A stretch of 8,481 nt of DNA, taken from NCBI GenBank assembly GCA_913061385.1, contig CAJXTM010000109.1:1-8481 (forward strand), written 5' to 3'. Origin of the DNA: an uncultured Rhodopirellula sp. GTDB lineage: Bacteria > Planctomycetota > Planctomycetia > Pirellulales > Pirellulaceae. Below are positions 1 to 6,521 of the stretch, piece by piece. A program made the position numbers and the translations under genes. Positions within the stretch are counted from its first letter, which is position 1, and each line of letters starts with the position of its first letter. The notes beneath the pieces are model-generated. The model was not told the origin of the DNA. It saw nothing but the letters and a program-made list of their open reading frames with translations, and ran no database searches.

Positions 1-47
1 GAGATCAGCCTCGGTCTCGTGGGCTCGGAGATGTGTATAAGAGACAG
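1..47 (+). other. Nextera i7-side sequencing adapter (artefact)
   Basis: This is not genomic DNA. Bases 1-5 match the last bases of the Illumina P7 arm, 6-13 (CAGCCTCG) match the Nextera i7 index known as N710, 14-28 are the Nextera read-2 adapter, and 29-47 are the 19-bp Tn5 mosaic end, finishing in AGACAG. Genomic sequence begins at 48. The ATG at 33 lies inside the mosaic end and encodes the peptide MYKRQ, a familiar adapter-derived false N-terminus, so any protein predicted from that start is chimeric. Confidence 0.99.
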
Positions 48-434
48 TTACTGAGGTATCGCTTTCCTAAACTGAACTTGGTGGTTGATGGCACCGACGT
101 TGGTAAGTGTTGTTGGGTCATGAGTTTCAATTTACCCAGATATGCCGGTGGATTGGAGATTGAGCCTGCTGCTTTGGGAGACGATGGTCTGCTTGATGTG
201 ATTGTGTTTGAGCGTGGGTCGATTGTGAGCGGACTGCGTTACGTCGCGGGTATCTGGACTGGGCGGCATTTGGACGCAAAAGATGTAACGCGTCTTCGAG
301 GTCACACCATCCGAGTCGAATCAAGGGAATCGGTGGCGTACCAGCTCGATGGTGACTACGGCGGTCAACTGCCTCTCGAGATCACCACTCTGCCGACTGC
401 CGTGCCGCTGCTGATTCCCCCCGCAGAAAAATAG
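48..434 (+). CDS. Diacylglycerol kinase family lipid kinase, C-terminal fragment
   Basis: Only the last 128 residues are visible; the 5' part is cut off by the adapter, so no start exists in the window. The fragment resembles the C-terminal beta-rich domain of bacterial YegS/DgkB-type lipid kinases, which phosphorylate diacylglycerol or related lipids with ATP at the cytoplasmic membrane face. Visible hallmarks are an asparagine followed by P-R-Y-A-G-G, then I-E-P-A-A with D-G-L-L-D-V about ten residues later, and near the end the Q-L-D-G-D segment that corresponds to the family's conserved D-G-E motif. The protein ends in LLIPPAEK and a TAG stop. Full family members are about 290-330 residues, so more than half is missing, including the N-terminal nucleotide-binding G-G-D-G motif. 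The substrate cannot be told from this part; sphingosine-kinase-like or other lipid kinases share the fold. Confidence 0.8.
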   Translation, partial: LLRYRFPKLNLVVDGTDVGKCCWVMSFNLPRYAGGLEIEPAALGDDGLLDVIVFERGSIVSGLRYVAGIWTGRHLDAKDVTRLRGHTIRVESRESVAYQLDGDYGGQLPLEITTLPTAVPLLIPPAEK

Positions 435-507
435 TACCAGGCCGTCACGCCGCTGATTGTGGCAATTAGCGATGCTAGTGGAACTTGTTCTGCGGCCCGT
501 AATCAGA

Positions 508-535
508 CGGCTTGCCGTCGACGTCAGGTTAGCCG
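508..535 (+). other. Imperfect stem-loop between lipid kinase gene and kdsA
   Basis: Bases 508-512 (CGGCT) pair with 531-535 (AGCCG). After a T-T mismatch, 514-516 pair with 527-529 (one G-T wobble), leaving a 10-base loop. No T-run follows, so a classic terminator is not supported. It lies 73 bases after the lipid kinase stop and about the same distance before kdsA. It could be a weak terminator or a chance structure. I see no promoter or other signal in the rest of 435-608. Confidence 0.25.
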
Positions 536-608
536 AAACTCTGGTTCCCGATGATGCATATTGATTCACGATTCACCTGATTCTCCATCCGACCTCGGCG
601 GCATTTTC

Positions 609-1442
609 ATGAGTAGTGTGACTGTTGGCAACTATTTGTGTGGTCCGGAGCAACCGCTGTTGTTGATTGCCGGCCCCTGTGTGTTGCAGTCGATTGACCT
701 TGCCTTGCAGATTGCTGAACCACTTGTTCGGCTCAACGAGCGGCCGGATGTCAATGTGGTCTTCAAAGGCTCTTTTGACAAAGCGAACCGAACCAGCCTG
801 AACGCCGAGCGTGGTCCGGGTTTGGATGCGGGGCTTCGGATGATGGAGGAGATTGGCCGCAAGACCGGATTGCCTACGACCACCGATTTGCATCTGCCGG
901 AGCAGGCAGCAGCAGTCGGTCAGGTTTGTGAGCTGTTGCAGATTCCAGCGTTTCTGGCACGCCAGACAGATCTGCTGGTTGCAGCGGCAGCGACCGGACG
1001 ACCTTTGAATGTTAAAAAAGGACAGTTCATGTCGCCGGAGGACATGAAATATGTCGTCGACAAGGTTCAAGGCAGTGGTGATGGCGGGGTGATGTTGTGT
1101 GAACGAGGGACTTTCTTTGGCTATGGGCGACTGGTCAATGACATGCAGTCGCTCGTCTTGATGCGGAATTTAGGGGTTCCTGTCGTTTTTGATGCCACCC
1201 ACAGTGTGCAGCGACCCGGGGGACTAGGTGGGGCAACCGGGGGAAACCGGGAAATGGTTGAACCATTGGCCCGCGCAGCCGTAGCAATCGGTACCGACGC
1301 GCTCTTTTTCGAGACACACCCTGATCCGGAGACGTCACCAAGCGATGGTCCGAACATGATTCCACTGGATGCCTTTGTGCCGACCATCACGCGTCTGTTG
1401 AAGTTGCGTGAGGTTGCCCAGCAACTGATGGCTGAGGGCTGA
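609..1442 (+). CDS. kdsA: 3-deoxy-8-phosphooctulonate (Kdo-8-P) synthase, metal-dependent type
   Basis: Makes Kdo-8-phosphate from arabinose-5-phosphate and phosphoenolpyruvate in the cytoplasm, the committed step to the Kdo sugar of lipopolysaccharide. From ATG 609 the protein has 277 residues, usual for the family. Hallmarks: IAGPCVLQS at 20-28, [12 protein letters not shown] at 52-63, ARQTDLL at 117-123, NVKKGQF at 134-140, [11 protein letters not shown] at 163-173, FDATHSVQ at 194-201, ETHPDPE at 235-241 and SDGPN at 245-249. Cys24, His198, Glu235 and Asp246 fit the four metal ligands of the Aquifex aeolicus enzyme (Cys11, His185, Glu222, Asp233) with a constant offset of 13. The E. coli type has Asn instead of the Cys, so this one should need a divalent metal. 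An in-frame TTG at 561 would add 16 residues of no family character; neither start has a strong ribosome site, so I chose the ATG that begins where the family does. Confidence 0.96.
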   Translation: MSSVTVGNYLCGPEQPLLLIAGPCVLQSIDLALQIAEPLVRLNERPDVNVVFKGSFDKANRTSLNAERGPGLDAGLRMMEEIGRKTGLPTTTDLHLPEQAAAVGQVCELLQIPAFLARQTDLLVAAAATGRPLNVKKGQFMSPEDMKYVVDKVQGSGDGGVMLCERGTFFGYGRLVNDMQSLVLMRNLGVPVVFDATHSVQRPGGLGGATGGNREMVEPLARAAVAIGTDALFFETHPDPETSPSDGPNMIPLDAFVPTITRLLKLREVAQQLMAEG

Positions 1443-1466
1443 TTTTCTTAGGCGGCGATCTTCTCG

Positions 1467-1488
1467 TAGCGCAGTCTGAGACGCGTTA
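1467..1488 (+). terminator. Stem-loop downstream of kdsA, possible terminator without T-run
   Basis: Starting 25 bases after the kdsA stop, TAGCGC (1467-1472) and GTC (1474-1476) pair with GAC (1480-1482) and GCGTTA (1483-1488). This gives nine pairs including one G-T wobble, a bulged A at 1473 and a TGA loop. The position suits the 3' end of the kdsA transcript, but the next bases are not T-rich, so intrinsic termination is doubtful. The rest of 1443-1636, which leads to the lipoprotein gene, shows no convincing promoter. Confidence 0.3.
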
Positions 1489-1636
1489 GCCATGTTCTGT
1501 CACTGCGGTTCCGATCCGGTCGTGCCGAGATCCCTGACCTTGGCGATCTGGATGTAATTTAACCATGCCGAGCTGAAAGTAATATTGAACGATGCGGAAC
1601 TTCATGAATCCAGCGACGCACGCAATCGGAATCGGC

Positions 1637-3460
1637 ATGCCAACGAAATCATTACTGTTCGGAATCGTTGCTGCCGCTGTTTCTCTGGTTGGTTGCAGTA
1701 ATGATGTCGATCGTGTTCGGGCGATCGAGCGACAGCGGCAAGCTCAAGTTCACGCTGATGCGAAAGTTGATCACATTGGCGAGGTTTACGGTCTGCTGTC
1801 CAGGCTTGTCGAGTTGAATCCTCAGGAAGCCCGACGTGAAGTGATCTACCATCTGAATCGATGGAATGAAGGAAGAGGATTCGGGGACGAAAAGGTCACA
1901 CCACTTATCAGCAGTATCAGTCGAGTGATCCCTGAAGACGAGTCGCGCGCACTTGCGGAGCAACCGGCGTTTATCCGTAGCGACACCGACCATTTGAGGG
2001 ACTGCTACCTCTTTCGACGAATCACTGAGTGGGTCGATCGCGAGGCCGGTGAAGACCCACTGTTGACGAATTGGTTGAATGAGGTTGAAGGAAAATTACC
2101 TGAAGAAGACGCAGCGAAATTAAGGACTGCCGTTCGACTGTTCGACTGGACCGTGCGGAACGTGGGGTATGAACCACTTCAGCCAGAGAAAAGCTTGTTG
2201 CCTCATCCACCGTTTTCCCCTGGGATGCCTGCCCCTGAGTTCTCGTTGGGAATGAAATTTCAAGGTCCGGGGTATCGGCAGACTGACTATGAGACTGTGT
2301 GGCGAGGTCTTGGTGACTCGCTTCAGCGTGCGGGAGTTTTCACACAGTTGTGTCGTCAAGCATCCATACCTGCGTTCGTGCTGGCGACTCAGTCCGAACT
2401 GGATGGAATGCTTAATCCATGGAGCGTTGGTGTTCTGGTCGGGAAGGAAGTCTATTTGTTTGCACCTGAACTTGGTTGTTACGTGCCTGGGCCCGGGCAG
2501 ATCGGAATTGCCACATTGCGTCAGGCGCGTTCAGATGCTTCGGTGCTGCGGCGTTTGAACGTGGTTTCCTACTTTGACTATCCCGTTTCGAAAGCTGACG
2601 TTCAGCAATCAGTTGCCCTATTGAATGTGACTCCCGAAGCAATCAGTCTGCGAATGAAGCAACTTGAGTCAGGGCTGACTGGTAACCGCCGGATGAAAAT
2701 CTTCGTCGATGCTGACACGCTGGCCGAAGAGATCGATGCCGTACCTGGAATTGCGGGGGTCAGGCTTTGGGAGGTTCCTTTGCTGGCGGCTGTCTATATG
2801 GCCGAGTTGGAAGCGGCAGCAGCACGTGATCCATTGTTGACGTTCTGGTCGAGGGCGGCATGGTCCATCATTGAAGATTCGTCAGACAACTCCAAATTGC
2901 TCGCGTTGGCGCGATGGCGACATCTCCATGGCCAGTTCGATAAAGATGACGAGGAAGATTCCGAGGGCGCACGAGTGCTTTACCTGCGGCAACGAGCGCC
3001 AGAGTTTGAGATCGAAGACCTTGGTATCGATGTCGATTTGCAGAAGGCGTACGGTGTCCGTCGTGTGTTGGGTATGGATGAGAAACAGTACAACATGCAG
3101 CTGAAATATGCTCAGGACCTGATGCGAATGGGAAAGAATGCGGCGACCTACTGGGTCAGCTTGATTCAGTATGATGACGAACGATATGGAACCGCCGAGA
3201 CATGGTTCTCAAAACGAGTTCTTGATGCTGATTTGATTTCACGCCGTGAATTGACGGGGGATGTGCTGTCACCGTGGACGCCTGCCGCCCGTTACAACCT
3301 CGCTCGGAGTTTGGAGCGAATCGGAAAGTTTGATGAAGCCATTGAACTGTACAAGACGGACGATGATCCACAGGAGCATGGCAATCGCCTGAGGGCCCGG
3401 TTGCTGGACAAGCATCGACAGGCGACAGAAAGAAACGTCGATCCAGTCGCACCTCAGTAA
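1637..3460 (+). CDS. Predicted lipoprotein of unknown function with possible transglutaminase-like and TPR-like regions
   Basis: I do not recognise this protein as a named family. From ATG 1637 it has 607 residues and starts with a lysine, a hydrophobic stretch and a lipobox (L-V-G-C, Cys20), the pattern of a lipoprotein exported by Sec and anchored by the Cys. In-frame ATGs at 1592 and 1604 would add 15 or 11 residues; 1637 gives a normal-length signal peptide and has GGA six bases upstream, so I prefer it. Residues about 20-190 are charged and probably helical. Residues 231-251 (A-G-V-F-T-Q-L-C-R-Q-A-S-I-P-A-F) recall the Cys region of transglutaminase-like domains, and the W-S-V-G-V and E-V-Y-L-F segments that follow recall its strands. 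The expected His is absent, so it would probably be inactive. Residues 551-573 (YNLARSLERIGKFDEAIELY) form a TPR-like helix pair. A role in envelope protein contacts is a guess. It ends just as a tandem repeat begins. Confidence 0.75.
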   Translation: MPTKSLLFGIVAAAVSLVGCSNDVDRVRAIERQRQAQVHADAKVDHIGEVYGLLSRLVELNPQEARREVIYHLNRWNEGRGFGDEKVTPLISSISRVIPEDESRALAEQPAFIRSDTDHLRDCYLFRRITEWVDREAGEDPLLTNWLNEVEGKLPEEDAAKLRTAVRLFDWTVRNVGYEPLQPEKSLLPHPPFSPGMPAPEFSLGMKFQGPGYRQTDYETVWRGLGDSLQRAGVFTQLCRQASIPAFVLATQSELDGMLNPWSVGVLVGKEVYLFAPELGCYVPGPGQIGIATLRQARSDASVLRRLNVVSYFDYPVSKADVQQSVALLNVTPEAISLRMKQLESGLTGNRRMKIFVDADTLAEEIDAVPGIAGVRLWEVPLLAAVYMAELEAAAARDPLLTFWSRAAWSIIEDSSDNSKLLALARWRHLHGQFDKDDEEDSEGARVLYLRQRAPEFEIEDLGIDVDLQKAYGVRRVLGMDEKQYNMQLKYAQDLMRMGKNAATYWVSLIQYDDERYGTAETWFSKRVLDADLISRRELTGDVLSPWTPAARYNLARSLERIGKFDEAIELYKTDDDPQEHGNRLRARLLDKHRQATERNVDPVAPQ

Positions 3461-3514
3461 CGTTTAATCAGCAACGTTTAATCAGCGACGTTTAATCAGC
3501 AACGTTTAATCAGC
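3459..3514 (+). repeat. Tandem repeat, four copies of a 14-bp unit
   Basis: The unit AACGTTTAATCAGC occurs at 3459-3472, 3473-3486, 3487-3500 (first base G instead of A) and 3501-3514, with no spacers. The first copy starts with the last two bases of the lipoprotein TAA stop. TCAG at 3454-3457 looks like the tail of a degenerate earlier copy. Each unit holds a TAA, and because 14 is not a multiple of three the stops at 3465, 3479 and 3493 fall in all three plus-strand frames. Each unit also starts with the palindrome AACGTT. It probably arose by replication slippage; a backup stop or transcript 3' end role is only possible. Confidence 0.95.
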
Positions 3515-3519
3515 GACCG

Positions 3520-3531
3520 CTCACTAGTGAG
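3520..3531. other. 12-bp perfect palindrome in convergent intergenic region
   Basis: CTCACTAGTGAG reads the same on both strands and lies six bases after the tandem repeat, in the 201-bp gap between the convergent lipoprotein and mfnE genes. It could be a protein-binding site or a small RNA hairpin (four pairs, CTAG loop), but no T-run follows. In the remaining 3532-3661 I find only a weak inverted pair (AGGCT at 3596-3600 with AGCCT at 3612-3616) and no gene or clear terminator for either strand. Confidence 0.4.
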
Positions 3532-3661
3532 TATCAACCGGGAAACGTGCCGTCGAGCTACGCCGGCTCACCTTCAATACGGTTCCGGTATCGCGAGGCT
3601 GTATTTGCTCAAGCCTGCTTTCAGTGGAACAGGGCATTCAGTACTTTGTTTGGTGGTGCTT

Positions 3662-4273
3662 TTACAGAAGTTGTTCAACGTGCACACGTTGCAGTAAAGT
3701 TGCGATTTCTGGGAACGCGGCATCGACAATGCCGGCATCTGCCAGTTGCGTGGGTGACATCGACGAGGGAATCGGGCAGGATTTAAGCAGAACCAGTTCG
3801 TCAGCGTTCGCGAGGTGCGCCAGCAAACCTGCGATTGAGTCCGTCGTGGTTTGCCAGTCGTCAGGAAGCTTGAGTCGAGCGGCGTTGGACCGTTCGTTGC
3901 AGATTGCGGGTGGTCCATCGTTGTAAAAAACTGCCGGAGCGATCACGGTCGGAGCGTTCCCAGTCGGTTGGTCAATTTTAGACTGGTATTCGCAGGCGAC
4001 TTCCCATTCTGCCTGCGTTGTGATCAGCGGCCAGCCAAACCGCTGTGCCGCGAATCTTGCCGTGGCAGTGAGTAAGTCGACACAGGTCCAGTGAACCTGT
4101 TGCGGGTCCATTGGGTGCTGGCTATCCAGTTCGCGCATCGCATCAATTAGCTTGCCACCTCCAATCACGACCCATGTTTGGTCTGCAGGGTGTTTGTTTA
4201 GCCAGTTGTTGACGGCCGTGGCGAGGTCATCTCGCAAGAGCATGCTGCCACCAATTTTGATGATTCGCCGCAT
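3662..4273 (-). CDS. mfnE: Amino acid kinase family protein, MfnE-like (aminomethylfuran phosphate kinase)
   Basis: 203 residues of the amino-acid-kinase fold. Residues 4-10 (IIKIGGS) hold the conserved Lys and phosphate-binding glycines, 35-44 (VVIGGGKLID) the second glycine-rich loop, and 145-165 the D-S-I-A and L-V-L-L-K-S pattern near the nucleotide site. The archaeal enzyme MfnE phosphorylates 5-(aminomethyl)-3-furanmethanol phosphate to the diphosphate that is then coupled in methanofuran synthesis. The assignment here rests on the fold plus position: it follows the mfnF-like gene with a 9-bp gap and is the last gene of the cluster. It is short for aspartate or glutamate kinases, and I see no sign of UMP-kinase or carbamate-kinase specificity, but sequence alone does not prove the substrate. 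ATG 4273 is the natural start because it precedes the K-I-G-G motif by four residues. The Shine-Dalgarno match is poor, so coupling to the upstream gene is likely. Confidence 0.72.
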   Translation of the reverse strand: MRRIIKIGGSMLLRDDLATAVNNWLNKHPADQTWVVIGGGKLIDAMRELDSQHPMDPQQVHWTCVDLLTATARFAAQRFGWPLITTQAEWEVACEYQSKIDQPTGNAPTVIAPAVFYNDGPPAICNERSNAARLKLPDDWQTTTDSIAGLLAHLANADELVLLKSCPIPSSMSPTQLADAGIVDAAFPEIATLLQRVHVEQLL

Positions 4274-4282
4274 GATCCACGC

Positions 4283-5290
4283 TTACCGATTTTCAGTGGA
4301 TTTGAGTTTCGCAACTGCATACGCTGGCGCACATCTCGCAACCTCGGCTCCCAGATGGTCAGCCAAACGCAGCGTTGTCTGTCCCTCAGGAATTGCAATC
4401 AGCAATTCGCCATGTCCGCTCAGCACCCAAATGTCGTGATGTTCCAATCGGTCGATGGCTTTTCCAATCTGTTGCATTGCGGCGGAGAGTATTTGGTGTG
4501 CCAGCGCTGTGGCATCATTGATGCTGATGGTTCTGCGATCGAGCCCAATCATTCTTGCAAGACGGTTTGCAGCCAGCGGCCGCGTCCTTGGCTTGCCATC
4601 AGCTGTGCCGCTGTCGTTGACATCTTCCGCTGTATGTCCGAGCACTAAAAGTGCATCATCGATGGTTGCGAATATTTCATTCATTACCGGTGTGGAGATG
4701 CCTTGGAAGACGAGTGCACTAACGAGGCTGCACACGGGAGTTCGTCTGCAACCGATGTAAACAAGGGTTGATTCACACAGTCGGTCATAGTCGGTCAATG
4801 CATTGGTGGCAACTTTTTGTCCTCTGATTGGAATGATGTCAGTTGTTGTTGATCCGATGTCGATCAACAGGGCATCAGAAGCGATTTCGCGGCCAATGAA
4901 ATTGGCTAGGGCATGCCAGTTGGCTGCTGCGATCAGATCTGGATTATCGCGGGTCTCTCCCGGTCGATGAAAACAGCCATCGACCCCGTAAAAGGAAACC
5001 GTGTTGATTGAAAGAGACTCTGCTGCTTGGCATGTTTGTTGGGCAATGTGGTCAACACCGATGCCACGATCCAAGAAACAGTCCGCCAATTCACCGGTCA
5101 TGGTCACGGCAAGTTCAGTGGGGGTGATCCCGCGCTTGCAAAAGTTGTTTTGCAGGTCTTCGATCAGAGTTTGCGACAGTCGTTCGGGAGTCAGCCACAT
5201 GGCGAAATCGCGCGCTGCGGCGGTACCACAGGAACTGGCGTATTTGAGGTTGGCGCCGCCGATGTCGATTCCGAGAACGAGGTTTTTCAT
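4283..5290 (-). CDS. mfnF: MfnF-like H4MPT-linked C1 pathway protein (hydantoinase/oxoprolinase-like, ASKHA fold)
   Basis: 335 residues of the hydantoinase/oxoprolinase-like family long annotated in bacteria as a probable H4MPT-linked C1 transfer pathway protein. The archaeal homologue MfnF condenses aminomethylfuran diphosphate with gamma-glutamyltyramine, joining the two halves of methanofuran. Visible motifs are the N-terminal phosphate loop LGIDIGGANLK (6-16), TMTGELADCF (64-72), the second phosphate loop LLIDIGSTTTDIIPI (141-155), ESTLVYIGCRRTPVC (173-187), the T-A-D-G-K-P segment (229-234) and SGHGE (291-295). The length fits the family. ATG 5290 was chosen because it sits five residues before the first phosphate loop; an upstream in-frame extension to 5332 would run into mfnD and add no family sequence. 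The gene begins 8 bp after the mfnD stop and ends 9 bp before mfnE, so the three are very likely co-transcribed. Family membership is strong; the exact reaction in this organism is inferred. Confidence 0.85.
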   Translation of the reverse strand: MKNLVLGIDIGGANLKYASSCGTAAARDFAMWLTPERLSQTLIEDLQNNFCKRGITPTELAVTMTGELADCFLDRGIGVDHIAQQTCQAAESLSINTVSFYGVDGCFHRPGETRDNPDLIAAANWHALANFIGREIASDALLIDIGSTTTDIIPIRGQKVATNALTDYDRLCESTLVYIGCRRTPVCSLVSALVFQGISTPVMNEIFATIDDALLVLGHTAEDVNDSGTADGKPRTRPLAANRLARMIGLDRRTISINDATALAHQILSAAMQQIGKAIDRLEHHDIWVLSGHGELLIAIPEGQTTLRLADHLGAEVARCAPAYAVAKLKSTENR

Positions 5291-5298
5291 CGTTGCTT

Positions 5299-6327
5299 TC
5301 AGACGTTCTCGACAGCAGTGTCGTTGATCCAAACTTCCCCATTCGGAGTCCAGCGTACCGAGTTGGCTGCGGTGCAGCAGGACACGGGACCGGTTTCTAA
5401 GTCAAACAGTCGAGCTGCAAGATTGCCGTTGATCATGTGACGTAGGCCGACGTAGGAAGTCGTCAGGCGAGGGTTGATCTCGATCACGCAGTCTTCGCTG
5501 GGACGCTCGCCGAGCAATAAATCGAGGCCGACAAAACCACGAGCCGTGGGTGGCATTGCAATGATTGCACGTGAAGCCAGGGCGGTTGCACGTCGCTGTG
5601 AATCATCATCCAGCGGGCCTTCTCCTCCACCATATTCACAATGGGAGCCCGACAAGTTCTGTGAGACGGCCGGTAAAAAAGTGTGCTGGGTGGCAGACGC
5701 GACCAGAGCGATTGAAATCGCACGTCCCGGCATCCACGCCTGAAGGATTGCGTTCTCGGTTAAATCAGCGGACGCCTTATCGAAGCAATCGTAGACCCTG
5801 ATTTCTTGTGTGCCGCATCCGTCACGCGGTTTGACAACGAACTTTCCGTAGTCACTCAGGGTTGCTTCCATGCGGCGATCCGCAAATGTCATGTACGGCG
5901 GGTGGGCAACGCCAGCGGTCGTCAGGATTTTTGCAGTCAGATATTTGTCGCTGGCAGTGCGAAGGAAGTCGCCACTGCCGGCAATCACATCGATCCCGCT
6001 AGCTCGCAGCATGGCTACCGCTTTGGCAAGTATCCCATCGCTTTCTGGAGCCACCAGCAAGGCAGCATCACATGTTTGTGCAGCGGCCGCCCATTGCCCC
6101 CAGAGTGATTGCTCGCGAACGATACTGACGGTGTCCGTGGTGTTGCTGCAGAACGTACCTGCAAACCGAGGATCCAGAGGTACAACCGTCTCGGCTACTT
6201 CCGCAAGATCGGAGACAATTGACTGCAGCATCGCTGCACCCTCACGCCGCAGGCTGCCAGGGATTTCGTCGATTGCCTGATCAGCGAGCCCGCCGCCACA
6301 GACGTATTCTCCGACAAAAATTCGCAT
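5299..6327 (-). CDS. mfnD: ATP-grasp ligase, MfnD-like (tyramine-glutamate ligase)
   Basis: 342 residues of the ATP-grasp superfamily. Archaeal MfnD uses ATP to join glutamate to tyramine, giving the gamma-glutamyltyramine half of methanofuran. Visible parts are an N-terminal domain opening with MRIFVGEYVCGGGL, the ATP-grasp entry SDKYLTAK (126-133), FVVKPRDGCGTQE (163-175) with the nucleotide-binding Lys166 and glycine-rich loop, the hinge-like LQAWMPG (195-201), YGGGEGP (232-238), and the metal-binding C-terminal motif VIEINPRLTTSYVG (281-294) with Glu283, Asn285 and Arg287. ATG 6327 is supported by GGAG nine bases upstream; the open frame back to 6438 has no family sequence. It is the first gene of the mfnD-mfnF-mfnE cluster, with its stop 8 bp before mfnF. 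Other ATP-grasp ligases share these motifs, so the substrate is inferred mainly from its partners. Confidence 0.75.
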   Translation of the reverse strand: MRIFVGEYVCGGGLADQAIDEIPGSLRREGAAMLQSIVSDLAEVAETVVPLDPRFAGTFCSNTTDTVSIVREQSLWGQWAAAAQTCDAALLVAPESDGILAKAVAMLRASGIDVIAGSGDFLRTASDKYLTAKILTTAGVAHPPYMTFADRRMEATLSDYGKFVVKPRDGCGTQEIRVYDCFDKASADLTENAILQAWMPGRAISIALVASATQHTFLPAVSQNLSGSHCEYGGGEGPLDDDSQRRATALASRAIIAMPPTARGFVGLDLLLGERPSEDCVIEINPRLTTSYVGLRHMINGNLAARLFDLETGPVSCCTAANSVRWTPNGEVWINDTAVENV

Positions 6328-6479
6328 GATGTGTGTCTCCGAACCGACAGGTACCGGACTGATGATGGCCACGCGGTCATCATGATACCGAAAACTGCAG
6401 GGTTGAGTGGCTTGCCAGAGAAGAGAAGCGGACCCCACAAATGAATGGGGCAGGCAAAAGTCACAGGGCTTTGGATTCT
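6328..6479 (-). promoter_or_regulatory. Leader region of the mfnDFE cluster, with a small hairpin
   Basis: This 152-bp stretch lies between a candidate terminator after sufT and the mfnD start, so it should hold the promoter of the cluster. I cannot point to a convincing -35/-10 pair. It does hold an inverted repeat, CCCCA (6433-6437) with TGGGG (6446-6450) around an 8-base loop, and an 8-bp palindrome ATCATGAT. I recognise no riboswitch. That a promoter exists here is inferred from the layout. Confidence 0.3.
6337..6340 (-). promoter_or_regulatory. Ribosome binding site of mfnD
   Basis: On the minus strand GGAG lies nine bases before the ATG at 6327. It is the clearest Shine-Dalgarno match in the cluster and decides the mfnD start; mfnF and mfnE have only weak matches, which suits translational coupling from mfnD. 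Confidence 0.65.
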
Positions 6480-6521
6480 AAAAAAGCTGGGTCGAATCGT
6501 ATTTTACTAAAAAATACCCAG
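6480..6521 (-). terminator. Candidate intrinsic terminator overlapping the sufT stop codon
   Basis: On the minus strand a perfect 7-bp stem (6511-6517 with 6499-6505) encloses a 5-base loop (6506-6510) containing most of the TAG stop of sufT. An outer CTGG/CCAG stem (6518-6521 with 6487-6490) closes around it with an 8-base bulge, and six T residues follow (6485 down to 6480). The hairpin plus T-run fits rho-independent termination separating the suf genes from mfnDFE. The inner stem is AT-rich, so efficiency is uncertain. Confidence 0.5.

Noticed and set aside
561..608. TTG at 561 as the kdsA start
   Set aside because: It would add 16 residues with no family resemblance; the ATG at 609 begins where KdsA proteins normally begin and gives a usual length.
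3547..3926. Plus-strand frames opposite the mfnE-like gene
   Set aside because: They lie antisense to a conserved kinase gene and show no domain or coherent protein character.
6328..6438. Extended N-terminus of the ATP-grasp gene from a GTG at 6438
   Set aside because: The extra 37 residues lack family character, and the ATG at 6327 has a good GGAG site.
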